Notes under the pieces: generated by a model | What the model saw: the letters and a program-made list of their open reading frames with translations, nothing else | Database searches by the model: none | Told to the model about the DNA's origin: nothing | Assembly (NCBI RefSeq): GCF_021739025.1 | Contig: NZ_JAKKOT010000002.1 | Span: 558,001 to 622,000 of the forward strand | Direction: 5' to 3' | DNA length: 64,000 bases | Source: Gordonia liuliyuniae | GTDB taxonomy: Bacteria; Actinomycetota; Actinomycetes; Mycobacteriales; Mycobacteriaceae | Shown: positions 34,308 to 43,248 of the stretch, piece by piece | How the letters are laid out: each line of letters opens with the position of its first letter | Numbering within the stretch: the stretch's first letter is position 1 | Translations under genes and position numbers: made by a program

Positions 34308-34877
34308 TCAGGACTGCAACAGTCCGCGGATCACGTCCACTGCGACTTCCTGACGAGACTGGTCGTCGACGTCGGCAAGCGGGATTCGGTCATGAGCGTA
34401 GGTGAACTCCCGCTGCAAGATGTCCATTCCGAGCATCACGCGCACGCGTGTCTCGGCGTCGGCGCCCGGCGGCGTCGCCAGCTCAATGGCGCGCTCGATG
34501 TGCTGTCGGAAGCGCTCGTCCAATCCGTTGTCGTCGAATTCCCATGACCGCTTGCTCAGCAGGGTGATGACCCGCCGGTCCGACTGCAGTAGCGCGCCGT
34601 ATGTCATCACGAAACGCCACCGGTCCTCGAACTCGTCGTACCGCGCGGGCGTCTCGCCGAGAAAGACGTCGATGCGCTGAAGCAATGGCTCCACGATTGC
34701 CATGAGGAGGCTGTCTTTGCTCGGAAAATGGTAGTAGAGCGACGCCTTGGTAATCCCGGCCTCAGCTGCGATCGCGCTCAGTGGCGATTCGACATAGCCA
34801 CGCGTGAGGAACAGCTCCGTGGCGATTTCGACGATTCGATCGCGAGTACTTCCGCTGATGTTGCTCGTGGTAGCCAT
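34308..34877 (-). CDS. TetR-family regulator, likely controlling the catabolic cluster
   Basis: A 189-residue repressor. The HTH domain (residues about 12-58) reads RIVEIATELFLTRGYVESPL and ITKASLYYHFPSKDSLLMAI, the classic TetR pattern. The ligand domain is unassigned. It converges with the igr-like operon and is upstream of, but separate from, the SnoaL/LLM genes. By position it is a good candidate to sense a pathway intermediate such as an acyl-CoA and repress the operon through the palindrome at 26124-26141; no operator of that form is seen in front of its own gene. Confidence 0.85.
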   Translation of the reverse strand: MATTSNISGSTRDRIVEIATELFLTRGYVESPLSAIAAEAGITKASLYYHFPSKDSLLMAIVEPLLQRIDVFLGETPARYDEFEDRWRFVMTYGALLQSDRRVITLLSKRSWEFDDNGLDERFRQHIERAIELATPPGADAETRVRVMLGMDILQREFTYAHDRIPLADVDDQSRQEVAVDVIRGLLQS

Positions 34878-34920
34878 CTATTCGATGCTATACGGCGGGT
34901 GAGCAGGCGCTCATATCCGA

Positions 34921-35391
34921 TCAGGCCTCGAAGGGGCGCGGCCGCGCTCGCTTCACCGGATGTAGGTCGATTAGATCGATCGTGATCGTCCGGTCAGCGA
35001 TCAGCCACCGTCCGGTTGAGTGGTCGTACTCGTCGGTGTAGCGAAGGTGCCAGGTCAAGTCGTCCGCACCCTTGCCCGCCGACGTGACGTGGTGGGCCAC
35101 ACACTTGACGCTTCCGCGCGCGCGGCCCGATCCGGCGGTGGAGACCACCGCTCCGGCGAGTGCGTGATAGGTGACGGCGAACGCACCTAGGCGGCTCAGC
35201 TCGTCTACGATTGCCGATCTTCCGCCGCACGCCCGGACGGGCCCCATCTCGTCGGGCGGGTCCGGCGCCGTAAGCACCGCGTTGGGGACGAACAGGTCAC
35301 CGATGCGCTCGAACTCTCTCGCGTCGGCGAGGTGCGCGTACCCGGCAACGAGATCGTCAATCTGACGACGGTCATCGAGTGTCAGCATCAT
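34921..35391 (-). CDS. SnoaL-like (NTF2-fold) protein
   Basis: A 156-residue alpha+beta-barrel protein. It begins LDDRRQIDDLVAGYAHLADA, continues FERIGDLFVPNAVLTAPDPP, and ends with TGRWLIADRTITIDLIDLHP, the typical SnoaL/ketosteroid-isomerase-like layout. Such folds include steroid isomerases and hydratases as well as non-enzymes. Coupled by ATGA overlap to the upstream LLM oxidoreductase and placed in the KstR2-box operon, a role on a cyclic ketone or lactone is plausible but not shown. Confidence 0.8.
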   Translation of the reverse strand: MMLTLDDRRQIDDLVAGYAHLADAREFERIGDLFVPNAVLTAPDPPDEMGPVRACGGRSAIVDELSRLGAFAVTYHALAGAVVSTAGSGRARGSVKCVAHHVTSAGKGADDLTWHLRYTDEYDHSTGRWLIADRTITIDLIDLHPVKRARPRPFEA

Positions 35392-36266
35392 CGCAGTTGC
35401 AGCCTGTCGGCGCAGGCAGACACTTCGTCCTTGAGCTCGTCGAGGTCCGCGGTCTCGGTGGTCGCGAGCACGAGTCGGTTGGCGCCGATGCCCTCCAACG
35501 ACGCCACGCCTTCCAAATCGATCCGCGACGCGAGGTGACCCAGGGACAGGTCGATGGCGTCAGCATCCCGGCCAGCAGCGTCGGCGGCCGTGCGCATCAG
35601 ATCCAGGAGTTCAATCAGCTGCTTACCACGCACGCCGAGTGGCTGAAAACCGTCGCCCAACCGACCTGCGCGACGTGCGGCGGCTCGGCTGTGTCCGCCG
35701 ATGTGGATCGGTACACCGGAAGCCTGTGCAGGCTTGGGGTAGCTGACTGCACCGTGGTACGAGAAGAACTCCCCGGCGTGGTCGACGCCCCCGGCTCCGC
35801 CCGCCCACAGCTGGCGAAGGACCGCGATCTGTTCGTCAGCGCGGCGGCCGCGCGCAGCGAACGGGACATCGCACGCCTCGAGCTCTTCCTGCATCCACCC
35901 CATTCCGACGCACACGCGCAATCGCCCTTTGGAGAGCCGGTCGAGTGTCGCCAACCGCTTGGCAAGCACCACGGGGTGATGGTTCGGCAGGACCAAGACG
36001 CCGGTCGCGAGCCCGAGCGTATCGGTGTGGGCTGCGAGGAATGACAGCAGATCGAGTGGGTCGGGCAGGTCGCAGTCTGCGCTCAGATCGACACGCCCGG
36101 AAGGGTCGTATGGATACTCGCTGGAGTACCGGCTCATCATCACGGTGTGCTCGACCAGCACCAGCGATTCGAACCCGCACGTCTCCACGTGCTGCGCGAA
36201 TGTCGCCATCCAGTCGGGGTCGGCCGATTGTCCAGCTCCAGGAGGAGCGATCACCGCGAATTTCAT
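35388..36266 (-). CDS. LLM-class F420-dependent oxidoreductase
   Basis: A 292-residue luciferase-like TIM barrel. Marks are MKFAVIAPPGAGQSADPDWM, LVLPNHHPVVLAKRLATLDR, GRLRVCVGMGWMQEELEACD and PIHIGGHSRAAARRAGRLGD. The cofactor is probably F420 as for most actinobacterial members. ATG 36266 is preferred because it starts at the first strand; the frame is open to 36368, but that would read through the KstR2-like box 22 bases upstream. With the SnoaL-like gene it forms a two-gene operon next to the mycofactocin-type SDR. Confidence 0.85.
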   Translation of the reverse strand: MKFAVIAPPGAGQSADPDWMATFAQHVETCGFESLVLVEHTVMMSRYSSEYPYDPSGRVDLSADCDLPDPLDLLSFLAAHTDTLGLATGVLVLPNHHPVVLAKRLATLDRLSKGRLRVCVGMGWMQEELEACDVPFAARGRRADEQIAVLRQLWAGGAGGVDHAGEFFSYHGAVSYPKPAQASGVPIHIGGHSRAAARRAGRLGDGFQPLGVRGKQLIELLDLMRTAADAAGRDADAIDLSLGHLASRIDLEGVASLEGIGANRLVLATTETADLDELKDEVSACADRLQLR

Positions 36267-36287
36267 ACCTACACCCTTCAAATCCCA

Positions 36288-36301
36288 ACCAAGCGCTTGT
36301 T
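36288..36301. promoter_or_regulatory. KstR2-type operator (AnCAAGnnCTTGnT)
   Basis: ACCAAGCGCTTGTT matches the published KstR2 consensus AnCAAGnnCTTGnT at every fixed position. It lies 22 bases upstream of the LLM oxidoreductase ATG. KstR2 represses genes for degrading the last steroid rings (HIP pathway). Similar CAAGCGCTTG sites are also used by other TetR proteins, so the cognate regulator could be a different one, including the TetR at 34308. Confidence 0.55.
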
Positions 36302-36349
36302 TGGTCAGCATACGACTGTTGAGCGTTCCCCGCGTGGCCTCCGCGAACA

Positions 36350-36378
36350 TTGACGTCACTGAAGCCAATGGCTACAGT
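36350..36378 (+). promoter_or_regulatory. Sigma-70-type promoter for the SDR gene
   Basis: TTGACG (36350-36355) and TACAGT (36373-36378) are separated by exactly 17 bases. Transcription would begin near 36385, leaving a 5' leader of about 125 bases before ATG 36511. It points away from the LLM gene. Confidence 0.6.
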
Positions 36379-36510
36379 GACTGGGGTCACCGATCGGCGA
36401 CCACCTGAGTCTGCGCTTCCACAGTTCTGCGGCACGCCTAGGAAGGACCCCTGATCGCGGCCGAGCCTCATTCGCTTGAGCCCCAGTAGATCTCAACAAT
36501 CAGGAGAATC

Positions 36511-37326
36511 ATGACCCAAGTACGTCGGTTCGAAGGTAAGACCGCGTTCATCACCGGTGCAGCGCGTGGGCAAGGGCGAGCCGAAGCAGTCCGGTTGGCG
36601 AGCGAGGGCGCCGACATCATCGCCGTCGACATCTGCAAGTCCTTTGATTTCCCCGCCTATCCCGGAGCGACCTCAGACGACCTGGCTGTGACCGTCGGTG
36701 AGGTCGAAGCGCTCGGACGACGCATTGTGGCGACGGAGGTAGACGTTCGTGACTACGACGCACTTCAGCAGGCGGTGGCAGACGGGGTCGGCGAACTCGG
36801 CCGGCTCGACGTGATCATCGCGAACGCTGGTGTCTGCAGCGCGGCCACAACGTGGGAACACGCGCTGGACCAGTGGCAGGAGACCATCGACGTGAACCTG
36901 ACCGGGGTGTTCCACACGGTGAAGGCCGCGGTGCCGATCCTGCTCAAGCAGGGACAAGGTGGAGCCATTGTGATGACGAGTTCCGTTGCGGGGCTGCGCG
37001 GGGTACCGTTCGCAGCCGCCTACTCGGCGAGCAAGCACGGGGTCGTCGGCCTGTGTAGGACACTCGCGAACGAACTCGGGCAGCACCGGATTCGCGTCAA
37101 CACCGTTCACCCCGCCGGGGTGAACACCGATATGCAACCCGTCGATATGCAGCAGTTGATTACGGAGCACGCCGACACCTTGGGTCCCATCTTCATGAAT
37201 GCGCTGCCGGACACCATGAGCGACGCCGAAGACATAGCCGCGACAGTGGCGTGGTTGGCCTCCGACGAGGCTCGCCATGTCACTGGATCGCAGATTCCCG
37301 TCGACCTGGGAACCCTCATTCGCTGA
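36511..37326 (+). CDS. Mycofactocin-type SDR oxidoreductase (carveol-dehydrogenase-like)
   Basis: A 271-residue short-chain dehydrogenase. The cofactor loop is TGAARGQGRAEAVRLASEG, followed by the insert-bearing ADIIAVDICKSFDFPAYPG and SDDLAVTVGEVEALGRRIVA, which marks the mycofactocin-associated SDR group. The catalytic residues are in MTSSVAGLRG and AYSASKHGVVGL (Ser, Tyr, Lys). Such enzymes hold NAD(H) tightly and pass electrons to mycofactocin when oxidising secondary alcohols. Its own promoter and the shared intergenic region with the LLM gene place it in the same catabolic setting. AGGAG precedes ATG 36511. Confidence 0.88.
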   Translation: MTQVRRFEGKTAFITGAARGQGRAEAVRLASEGADIIAVDICKSFDFPAYPGATSDDLAVTVGEVEALGRRIVATEVDVRDYDALQQAVADGVGELGRLDVIIANAGVCSAATTWEHALDQWQETIDVNLTGVFHTVKAAVPILLKQGQGGAIVMTSSVAGLRGVPFAAAYSASKHGVVGLCRTLANELGQHRIRVNTVHPAGVNTDMQPVDMQQLITEHADTLGPIFMNALPDTMSDAEDIAATVAWLASDEARHVTGSQIPVDLGTLIR

Positions 37327-37424
37327 CTGGGCGTTGCCGGGAAGGCCTTCCGATGGAACGAATCGGGGGCGAGGGCGACTCGCAACGCGTCGATCTCCCG
37401 CGCGAGGTGCGTCACTACCTGGCT

Positions 37425-37543
37425 CGTCGCCGACTACGGCGTCAGATGGGTCGGCGTTTTACCTCGCGATCGCGGGTTGCCCGACCCTGGTCGCACTGCT
37501 CGTCATGAAGGAGACGCGTGATGTGGACCTCGATCGCGTGTAG
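37425..37543 (+). pseudogene. C-terminal remnant of an MHS-type MFS transporter
   Basis: The frame ending at 37543 reads SAFYLAIAGCPTLVALLVMK followed by ETRDVDLDRV, typical of the last helix and tail of metabolite:proton symporters (ETR-x-x-DLD). No N-terminal portion or usable start is present. The region 37327-37598 otherwise holds nothing I can support. Confidence 0.6.
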
Positions 37544-37598
37544 CCGGAAACCAGTGGGACGGACACGGCGCACAGAAACGGCAGAGCCGAGGCGCGGA

Positions 37599-38069
37599 TC
37601 AACGGCCCGCTCGACGCGCCCCCGGGCCCGGTGCGGTATGGACACCCCGGCGGTCGTCGATCCGATGACCGGCTTCGCAGTGCAGTTCGAGGTCGACGCG
37701 GGCGCCGCAGTCGTCGTGCCGGACCTCGAGCGACGGTCCTTCTGGGCCGGCGCGATGGGCGTCGCCCCAGGCTCGCAACGACAACAGAACGGGCTGGAGG
37801 TCGAGTCCGGCATCGGTGAGCCGATACTCCTTGCGGCGCCGGGCGCCGGGTTCTGTGTAGTCCGCCGCATACAGGACTTCCTCGTCGACGAGCTTGTGGA
37901 GTCGGTGTGCAAGCACCGAGTCGGAGGCCCCGGTATGCTCTTTGATCTGGTCGAATCGGCGGATTCCGTTGAACACTTCGCGCAGGATCAGCACACTCCA
38001 GCGGTCGCCGATCACGTCGAGGCTGCGCTGGACCGAGCAGTTGTCGGTGTCGTAGTCGAGCCAGTTCAC
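37599..38069 (-). CDS. HxlR-family winged-helix regulator
   Basis: A 156-residue regulator. It starts MNWLDYDTDNCSVQRSLDVI, then GDRWSVLILREVFNGIRRFD, HTGASDSVLAHRLHKLVDEE and the wing DYTEPGARRRKEYRLTDAG, the standard HxlR layout with a conserved Cys near the N-terminus (residue 11) that can sense redox or electrophiles in some members. The C-terminal 40 residues are polar and basic. It is divergent from the thioesterase gene, with clear palindromes between them. Confidence 0.88.
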   Translation of the reverse strand: MNWLDYDTDNCSVQRSLDVIGDRWSVLILREVFNGIRRFDQIKEHTGASDSVLAHRLHKLVDEEVLYAADYTEPGARRRKEYRLTDAGLDLQPVLLSLRAWGDAHRAGPEGPSLEVRHDDCGARVDLELHCEAGHRIDDRRGVHTAPGPGARRAGR

Positions 38070-38081
38070 GTCGTGAATCCT

Positions 38082-38142
38082 ATCTGACTTCGTGATTGAC
38101 AGTCAGCATCTCTGGATCTAACTTCGATTACAGAAGTCAGAT
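38082..38142. promoter_or_regulatory. Divergent hxlR/thioesterase control region with promoter and nested palindromes
   Basis: TTGACA (38096-38101), 17 bases, TAACTT (38119-38124) form a plus-strand promoter for the thioesterase gene. ATCTGACTTC (38082-38091) and GAAGTCAGAT (38133-38142) are perfect inverted arms flanking it. ACTTC (38121-38125) with GAAGT (38133-38137) makes a smaller palindrome over the -10 and start site. All fit binding by the adjacent HxlR protein. Confidence 0.6.
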
Positions 38143-38173
38143 GTGGTGAAGGCGTCGTTGATAGGAGAGTGTT

Positions 38174-38596
38174 GTGGCAGACGGTTCCGGAATGCCTGAT
38201 GTGGGTATCGACGCTGCGAGCGAGTTCTTGAAGGCCTCCGGGCTTGAGGTGACTCTCGCGACGGGCACGCGGGTGGAAGGTCACGTCGACCTGGACGAGC
38301 GCCATCACACGCCGTGGGGTGTGGTGCACGGTGGCGTCTACGCGACATTCGTCGAGAGCGCTGGCAGTATCGGTGCGAGTGCCGCGGTCGCCGACAGTGG
38401 TCAGTTCGCCGTCGGCGTGCACAATGCGACCGACTTCCTGCGGCCGTCGAAGGGCGGTCGGGCGACGGTGGTGGCCGAGCCGATTCAACAGGGGCGGACC
38501 CAGCAACTCTGGCTCGTCGAGGTCGCCGACGAGTCGACCGGGAAGACTCTCGCGCGCGGGCAGTTGAGACTGCAGAACGTTCCGTTGCCAGAATGA
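38174..38596 (+). CDS. PaaI-type hot-dog thioesterase
   Basis: A 140-residue hot-dog protein. The family motif HHTPWGVVHGGVYATFVESA is clear; HGG and the following Glu form the usual active-site region of PaaI/ComA-type acyl-CoA thioesterases. It also has NATDFLRPSKGGRATVVAEP. Likely substrates are aromatic or short acyl-CoAs. The GTG 38174 start follows AGGAGAG. It is probably co-transcribed with the cysteine hydrolase gene, which starts 4 bases after its stop, and controlled by the divergent HxlR regulator. Confidence 0.88.
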   Translation: MADGSGMPDVGIDAASEFLKASGLEVTLATGTRVEGHVDLDERHHTPWGVVHGGVYATFVESAGSIGASAAVADSGQFAVGVHNATDFLRPSKGGRATVVAEPIQQGRTQQLWLVEVADESTGKTLARGQLRLQNVPLPE

Positions 38597-38600
38597 TCAG

Positions 38601-39221
38601 GTGATCGATTACCTGGTACCGCACTGGGCGCGGTCCGCGCTCGTCCTGGTCGACGTCCAGCAGGACTTCGTCGAATCGGTGGCGGGGACGCGAGATGTGC
38701 TCCCCGCGCTCGTGCACTTGAGCGAGGCGTTCCGGGCGGCAGGCCGACCCATCGTGCATGTCGTCCGCTCCTACGTCGCCGGAGAGTCGGACGTCGACCT
38801 TGTTCGACGGGCTTCGATCGAAGCTGGGCATGCACCCGTCCGGCCGGGCACGGTCGGTGCCCAGATCCCGGCCGAGTTGCTCCCCGGCGCAGTCGACCTC
38901 GACTGGGATCTCCTGCGATCGGGAAGGCCGCAGGAGATCGGCCCCGGCGAACGTGTCCTCTACAAGCCTCGTTGGTCGGCCTTCCACCGCACGGTGCTGG
39001 ATGACGTGCTGCGCACAGCCGGAGTCGACACGGTGGTCGTCGCCGGATGCAACCTGCCGAACTGTCCGCGCGCGACCTTGTTCGACGCGTCCGAGCGCGA
39101 CTACCGGACGGTGCTCGTCGCCGACGCGACCTCGCAGGTCACCGATGGCCGTCTCGCTGACCTGGAGTTGATCGGCACCCGGTTGCGCAGCGTCGACGAC
39201 GTAGTGCGCGGCCTGTCCTGA
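38601..39221 (+). CDS. Cysteine hydrolase, isochorismatase family
   Basis: A 206-residue alpha/beta enzyme. The catalytic Asp is in LVLVDVQQDFVESV, the Lys in LYKPRWSAFHRTVLDD, and the Cys in VAGCNLPNCPRATLFDAS. Isochorismatase-like hydrolases act on amides or enol ethers such as nicotinamide, ureidoacids or isochorismate; the substrate is not evident. The GTG 38601 start, four bases after the thioesterase stop, indicates one operon under HxlR control. Confidence 0.87.
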   Translation: MIDYLVPHWARSALVLVDVQQDFVESVAGTRDVLPALVHLSEAFRAAGRPIVHVVRSYVAGESDVDLVRRASIEAGHAPVRPGTVGAQIPAELLPGAVDLDWDLLRSGRPQEIGPGERVLYKPRWSAFHRTVLDDVLRTAGVDTVVVAGCNLPNCPRATLFDASERDYRTVLVADATSQVTDGRLADLELIGTRLRSVDDVVRGLS

Positions 39222-39286
39222 CTTCACGGCTCGACAATCGCGCCCGGCCGCGTCGCGGACGCGATCAGGAGAGCGGCGAGCAGTGA

Positions 39287-39703
39287 CCCCACTGCTCCGA
39301 CCACCGTCAAATCGTTCGTGCGGCAAAGCTTCTCGACCGAATCGTCGACCCGCGAGCGGACCTCGTCGCCTTCGGGGAGGCGTGGTCGACTCCCGAGCCG
39401 GAGACTGCTCTGCATTTCGCGATGGTCCGGCAGGTCAACGCGGATGCCGAGCACATCGATCCGGGCGTCCTCGCCGCCTGGCAGGACGCGGGTCCCCGGC
39501 GCGTGCGCGACGCGATCGCGGGTCACCTGCGCAGGCACGCGGACGACGGCGTCTTTCACATCGACGACGAGCGGATCGCCGCGGTCCAACTCGTCCAACT
39601 GACCGCAGGTTCGGTCGACTCCGTCGCCGGTGTGGACGCCGGGCAGATGGTGCGAGCAGGTGTTGACGTCTTTCTCGCCGCCTACGGTGCAGCCCGGTCG
39701 TGA
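39287..39703 (+). pseudogene. TetR-family regulator remnant lacking the DNA-binding domain
   Basis: The open frame from about 39287 has no start codon until 39422. It encodes what looks like a TetR ligand-binding half (AAKLLDRIVDPRADLVAFGE, ALHFAMVRQVNADAEHID, GVLAAWQDAGPRRVRDAI, VQLTAGSVDSV) ending at 39703. No helix-turn-helix is present upstream. I infer a 5' truncation. A short protein from ATG 39422 could still be made, but it would not bind DNA. Confidence 0.55.
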
Positions 39704-39748
39704 AGCAGATCGGGCGTGAGGGCCCCGATCGTGATAGATCATGACCTC

Positions 39749-40660
<912 letters not shown>

Positions 40661-40695
40661 CCGATACCCGGGCTCCGGGACCGATGCAGGGCCGG

Positions 40696-41115
40696 TCAGA
40701 GGATCTGGTCGAAGGCCTTCTCTTCGACGCGGCGGGTGATCCGCCAGCCGTCCGCGGTGCGGACGAACGCGTCGACGTACCAGATTCCGCAGTACATGAC
40801 CTGTTTCGGCTCGTCGGACAGGACCATCGGGTTGAAGCACATGGTCCGCCCGGTCGCGGTGTCGCCGTCGATCGACAGATCGAAGTTGCCGAGCATGTGG
40901 GCGTACGCGGGGAACCTCGGCAGGATGTCGGCCAACCACGCCTTCACCTCGGGGAACGGTCCCTGTGTGCCGCCGGAGGCGCTGTAGTCGATGTAGGCGT
41001 CGGGCGTGAACAGTCGGTCGAGGTCATCGAAGCGGCGCGAATCGATCGCCGTCGAATAGTCGATCATCAACTGCTGGATCTCGAAGCGGTCTGAGATCTC
41101 CTGCAACTCCATCAT
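40696..41115 (-). CDS. SnoaL-like (NTF2-fold) protein
   Basis: A 139-residue protein of the same broad fold as the one at 34921 but clearly distinct. It reads LQEISDRFEIQQLMIDYSTA, RFDDLDRLFTPDAYIDYSAS, AHMLGNFDLSIDGDTATGRT and ends GWRITRRVEEKAFDQIL. These landmarks fit SnoaL_4-type proteins annotated near steroid, polyketide and aromatic metabolism; no reaction can be assigned. The start is ATG 41115 or one of two nearby in-frame ATGs (41133, 41112). It converges with the dehydrogenase gene. Confidence 0.82.
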   Translation of the reverse strand: MMELQEISDRFEIQQLMIDYSTAIDSRRFDDLDRLFTPDAYIDYSASGGTQGPFPEVKAWLADILPRFPAYAHMLGNFDLSIDGDTATGRTMCFNPMVLSDEPKQVMYCGIWYVDAFVRTADGWRITRRVEEKAFDQIL

Positions 41116-41143
41116 GTGGGCGCCAACCTCCATCCGCGTCCGG

Positions 41144-41551
41144 TCATTCGCCTGCGGTCTCGGCTTCGGCCTGTTCTTTCGCCCGACGACGGTCTGCGTG
41201 CAACGACCGGACCCGGCGCTCCTCACGGAGCACCTCGACATGCTGCTCCCGTTCCGCGGCGAGCCAGTCGGGCATCTCCGCGAGAAGCGCGTTGATCTGT
41301 TCTGTGGTCAGTGCCTCGGTGATCTCGCCGCGCACCAGCCCGGAATTCGAGATGCCGAGCTTGCCCGCGACGAGATTCTTCGGGTGTGGGCCGTTGGCAC
41401 GCAGGTCCCGCAGCCACTGCGGTGGATCGGTCTGCAGTGCAGCGAGTTCGGTACGACTGATGGTGCCATCGCGGAACTCGGCCGGGGTCGCGGGCAGGTA
41501 CACGTCCAGCTTCTTGGCTGCGGTGGCCGGTTTCATCGACTGCGAACTCAT
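41144..41551 (-). CDS. DUF5997 family protein
   Basis: A 135-residue cytoplasmic protein. Recognisable parts are MKPATAAKKLDVYLPATPAE, FRDGTISRTELAALQTDPP, PHPKNLVAGKLGISNSGLVR and ITEALTTEQINALLAEMPDW, then a charged coiled-coil-like tail. The family is common in actinobacteria, has no known function, and is usually found next to a LysR-substrate-domain gene, as here (divergent, 32 bases apart). The GISNSGLVRG stretch looks helix-turn-helix-like, so a DNA-binding role is possible. Confidence 0.85.
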   Translation of the reverse strand: MSSQSMKPATAAKKLDVYLPATPAEFRDGTISRTELAALQTDPPQWLRDLRANGPHPKNLVAGKLGISNSGLVRGEITEALTTEQINALLAEMPDWLAAEREQHVEVLREERRVRSLHADRRRAKEQAEAETAGE

Positions 41552-41583
41552 GAGACCAGCGTATCGGGCGGTAGCCTCGTTTC

Positions 41584-42324
41584 GTGAGCACGGCCGATAC
41601 CCCGCAGCGTTTCCGCTTGGCCTATGTGCCGGGCGCGACCCCCGCCAAGTGGGTGCGGATCTGGCAGGACCGGAGGCCGGACGCACCCCTCGAACTCGTC
41701 CCGTTCGACGTCGCAGCGACGGCGTCGGCCGTCGCCGACGGTGCCGTGGACATGGCGCTCACGCGCCTGCCTGATGCCCTCGACCACGCCGATCCCGGCC
41801 CGCACCACAGCATTTCGCTCTACCAGGAGACGACAGTCGTCGTCGTCCCGAAGGATCACCTGCTGACCGCGGTCGACGAACTCACTCTCGCCGACATCGC
41901 CGACGAACAGTTCCTGTGGCCCGCCGACGAACCGATCATCGTCCCAGACCGTCCGGGCAGTGCCATCGCGCATCGACCCGAGACCACGGCGGACGCTGTC
42001 GAACTCGTCGCGGCGGGCGTCGGCCTCCTGGTGGTCCCGCAGTCGTTGGCGCGGCTGCACCACCGGAAGGACCTCGTCTACCGGCCGGTGACGGATGCGC
42101 CGACCAGTACCGTCGGATTGCTCTGGCCGGATCCCACCACACCTCTCGCCGACGAGTTCATCGGCATCGTCCGAGGTCGGCGCGCCACCTCGTCGCGCGG
42201 AGACGCTGAGCCCGCACCCAAACGGTCCGCCAGGGAGAAGGCCGCAGCCAAGCGCGCCGCCCGCGAAGCCGCCGGAAAGGTGCCGGGGAGAGGCAAGGGC
42301 GCGAAGCGCCGTCGCACCCGCTGA
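41584..42324 (+). CDS. LysR-type substrate-binding domain protein without HTH, with basic tail
   Basis: A 246-residue protein. Residues 8-195 match the effector-binding domain of LysR regulators (FRLAYVPGATPAKWVRIWQ, FDVAATASAVADGAVDMAL, VVVVPKDHLLTAV, GLLVVPQSLARL). There is no N-terminal helix-turn-helix. The last 45 residues are very rich in Lys, Arg and Ala (SAREKAAAKRAAREAAGK, then AKRRRTR), like histone-H1-type nucleic-acid-binding tails. It may sense a ligand and act with the divergent DUF5997 protein. GTG 41584 is the only sensible start. Confidence 0.82.
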   Translation: MSTADTPQRFRLAYVPGATPAKWVRIWQDRRPDAPLELVPFDVAATASAVADGAVDMALTRLPDALDHADPGPHHSISLYQETTVVVVPKDHLLTAVDELTLADIADEQFLWPADEPIIVPDRPGSAIAHRPETTADAVELVAAGVGLLVVPQSLARLHHRKDLVYRPVTDAPTSTVGLLWPDPTTPLADEFIGIVRGRRATSSRGDAEPAPKRSAREKAAAKRAAREAAGKVPGRGKGAKRRRTR

Positions 42325-42399
42325 CCCACACGTCAGCCTCAACGACAACAGAACTGGGGCTGCGACGACGCCGCGCCCACGTGCGAGCCGGCCTTGATC

Positions 42400-43017
42400 T
42401 CACTCACGGACTGCGCACACCTGGAACTCGGGGAATCTGTGGAAGCCCTCGGCGGGTCTGCTGACCATCCGCCACACTTCGACGAAGCCTGCGGCGGCTA
42501 GGGCGTCGACGATGGTGTCGGGGTGCCAGCGCCAGGCTCGCGAGACCGCGTGGTCGAACTCCCGCACGCCCGGCTCGTCGGACGACTGCCCGGCCAGCAG
42601 GATGATCGAGCCCGGTCGGAGACGGGCGGCCCAGTCATGCAAGGTCTCTCGGACGGCCTCGGGCGCCAGGTGGATGAGGCTGTACCGGGCGATGACACCG
42701 GCCGCCCGACCCAGATCGACGGTGCGCAATGACGCGTCGTCGTCGACGGCGTCCAGGTCGGGGTGCGCCTGGCGAGCCTGGTCGCGCATTCCGCGGCTCG
42801 GGTCCACGGCGGTGACCGCGAACCGCGCCGTCTTCAGGTATGCCGCCACGTGTCCGATCCCGCAGCCGACGTCGACGACCCCGGTGCCAAGGCCTGCGGC
42901 GCGGACGTGGACGGCGAACGCGTCGACCGCAGACTGCTCCAACGGCGACTGGAACGCACCCTCGATGAGTTCGGCGTAGGTCTGGGCGAGCACGTCGTAT
43001 CCGGGTTGATGGCTCAC
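42400..43017 (-). CDS. Class I SAM-dependent methyltransferase
   Basis: A 205-residue Rossmann-fold methyltransferase. Motif I is GVVDVGCGIGHVAAYLKTA, the acidic end of strand 2 is VTAVDPSRGM, and post-motif strands include VIARYSLIHLAPEAVRETL and SIILLAGQSSDEPGVREFD. The methyl acceptor is unknown. ATG 43017 gives the usual short N-terminal helix (YDVLAQTYAELIEGAF). It is a single gene at the edge of the second accessory region. Confidence 0.87.
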   Translation of the reverse strand: MSHQPGYDVLAQTYAELIEGAFQSPLEQSAVDAFAVHVRAAGLGTGVVDVGCGIGHVAAYLKTARFAVTAVDPSRGMRDQARQAHPDLDAVDDDASLRTVDLGRAAGVIARYSLIHLAPEAVRETLHDWAARLRPGSIILLAGQSSDEPGVREFDHAVSRAWRWHPDTIVDALAAAGFVEVWRMVSRPAEGFHRFPEFQVCAVRE

Positions 43018-43248
43018 ACCGAGTATCTAACGTGGTGGGTGTCCGGGTACGCGACTCGGATGCCCAGATCGGTGGGGTGAGGCTCACACCAAGCTGCCGC
43101 AGTTTTGGCTCGGGAGGGGACTGGCCGCCCTACCGCTTCTGGACGCCCTGGAAGCTGATTGAGAGCTGCTGCGAACCGTCGCTGTTTAGAGGCCTGCCTG
43201 CAGGGTGATCCACGGGCCGAGCATCTTCGACAGCAAGGAACCTCCGCA
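43018..43248. other. Junction between core gene and IS110 remnant
   Basis: I see no gene in these 231 bases. The right half is probably the left end of the IS110 element preceding its transposase, since no other feature is seen there. Confidence 0.4.
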
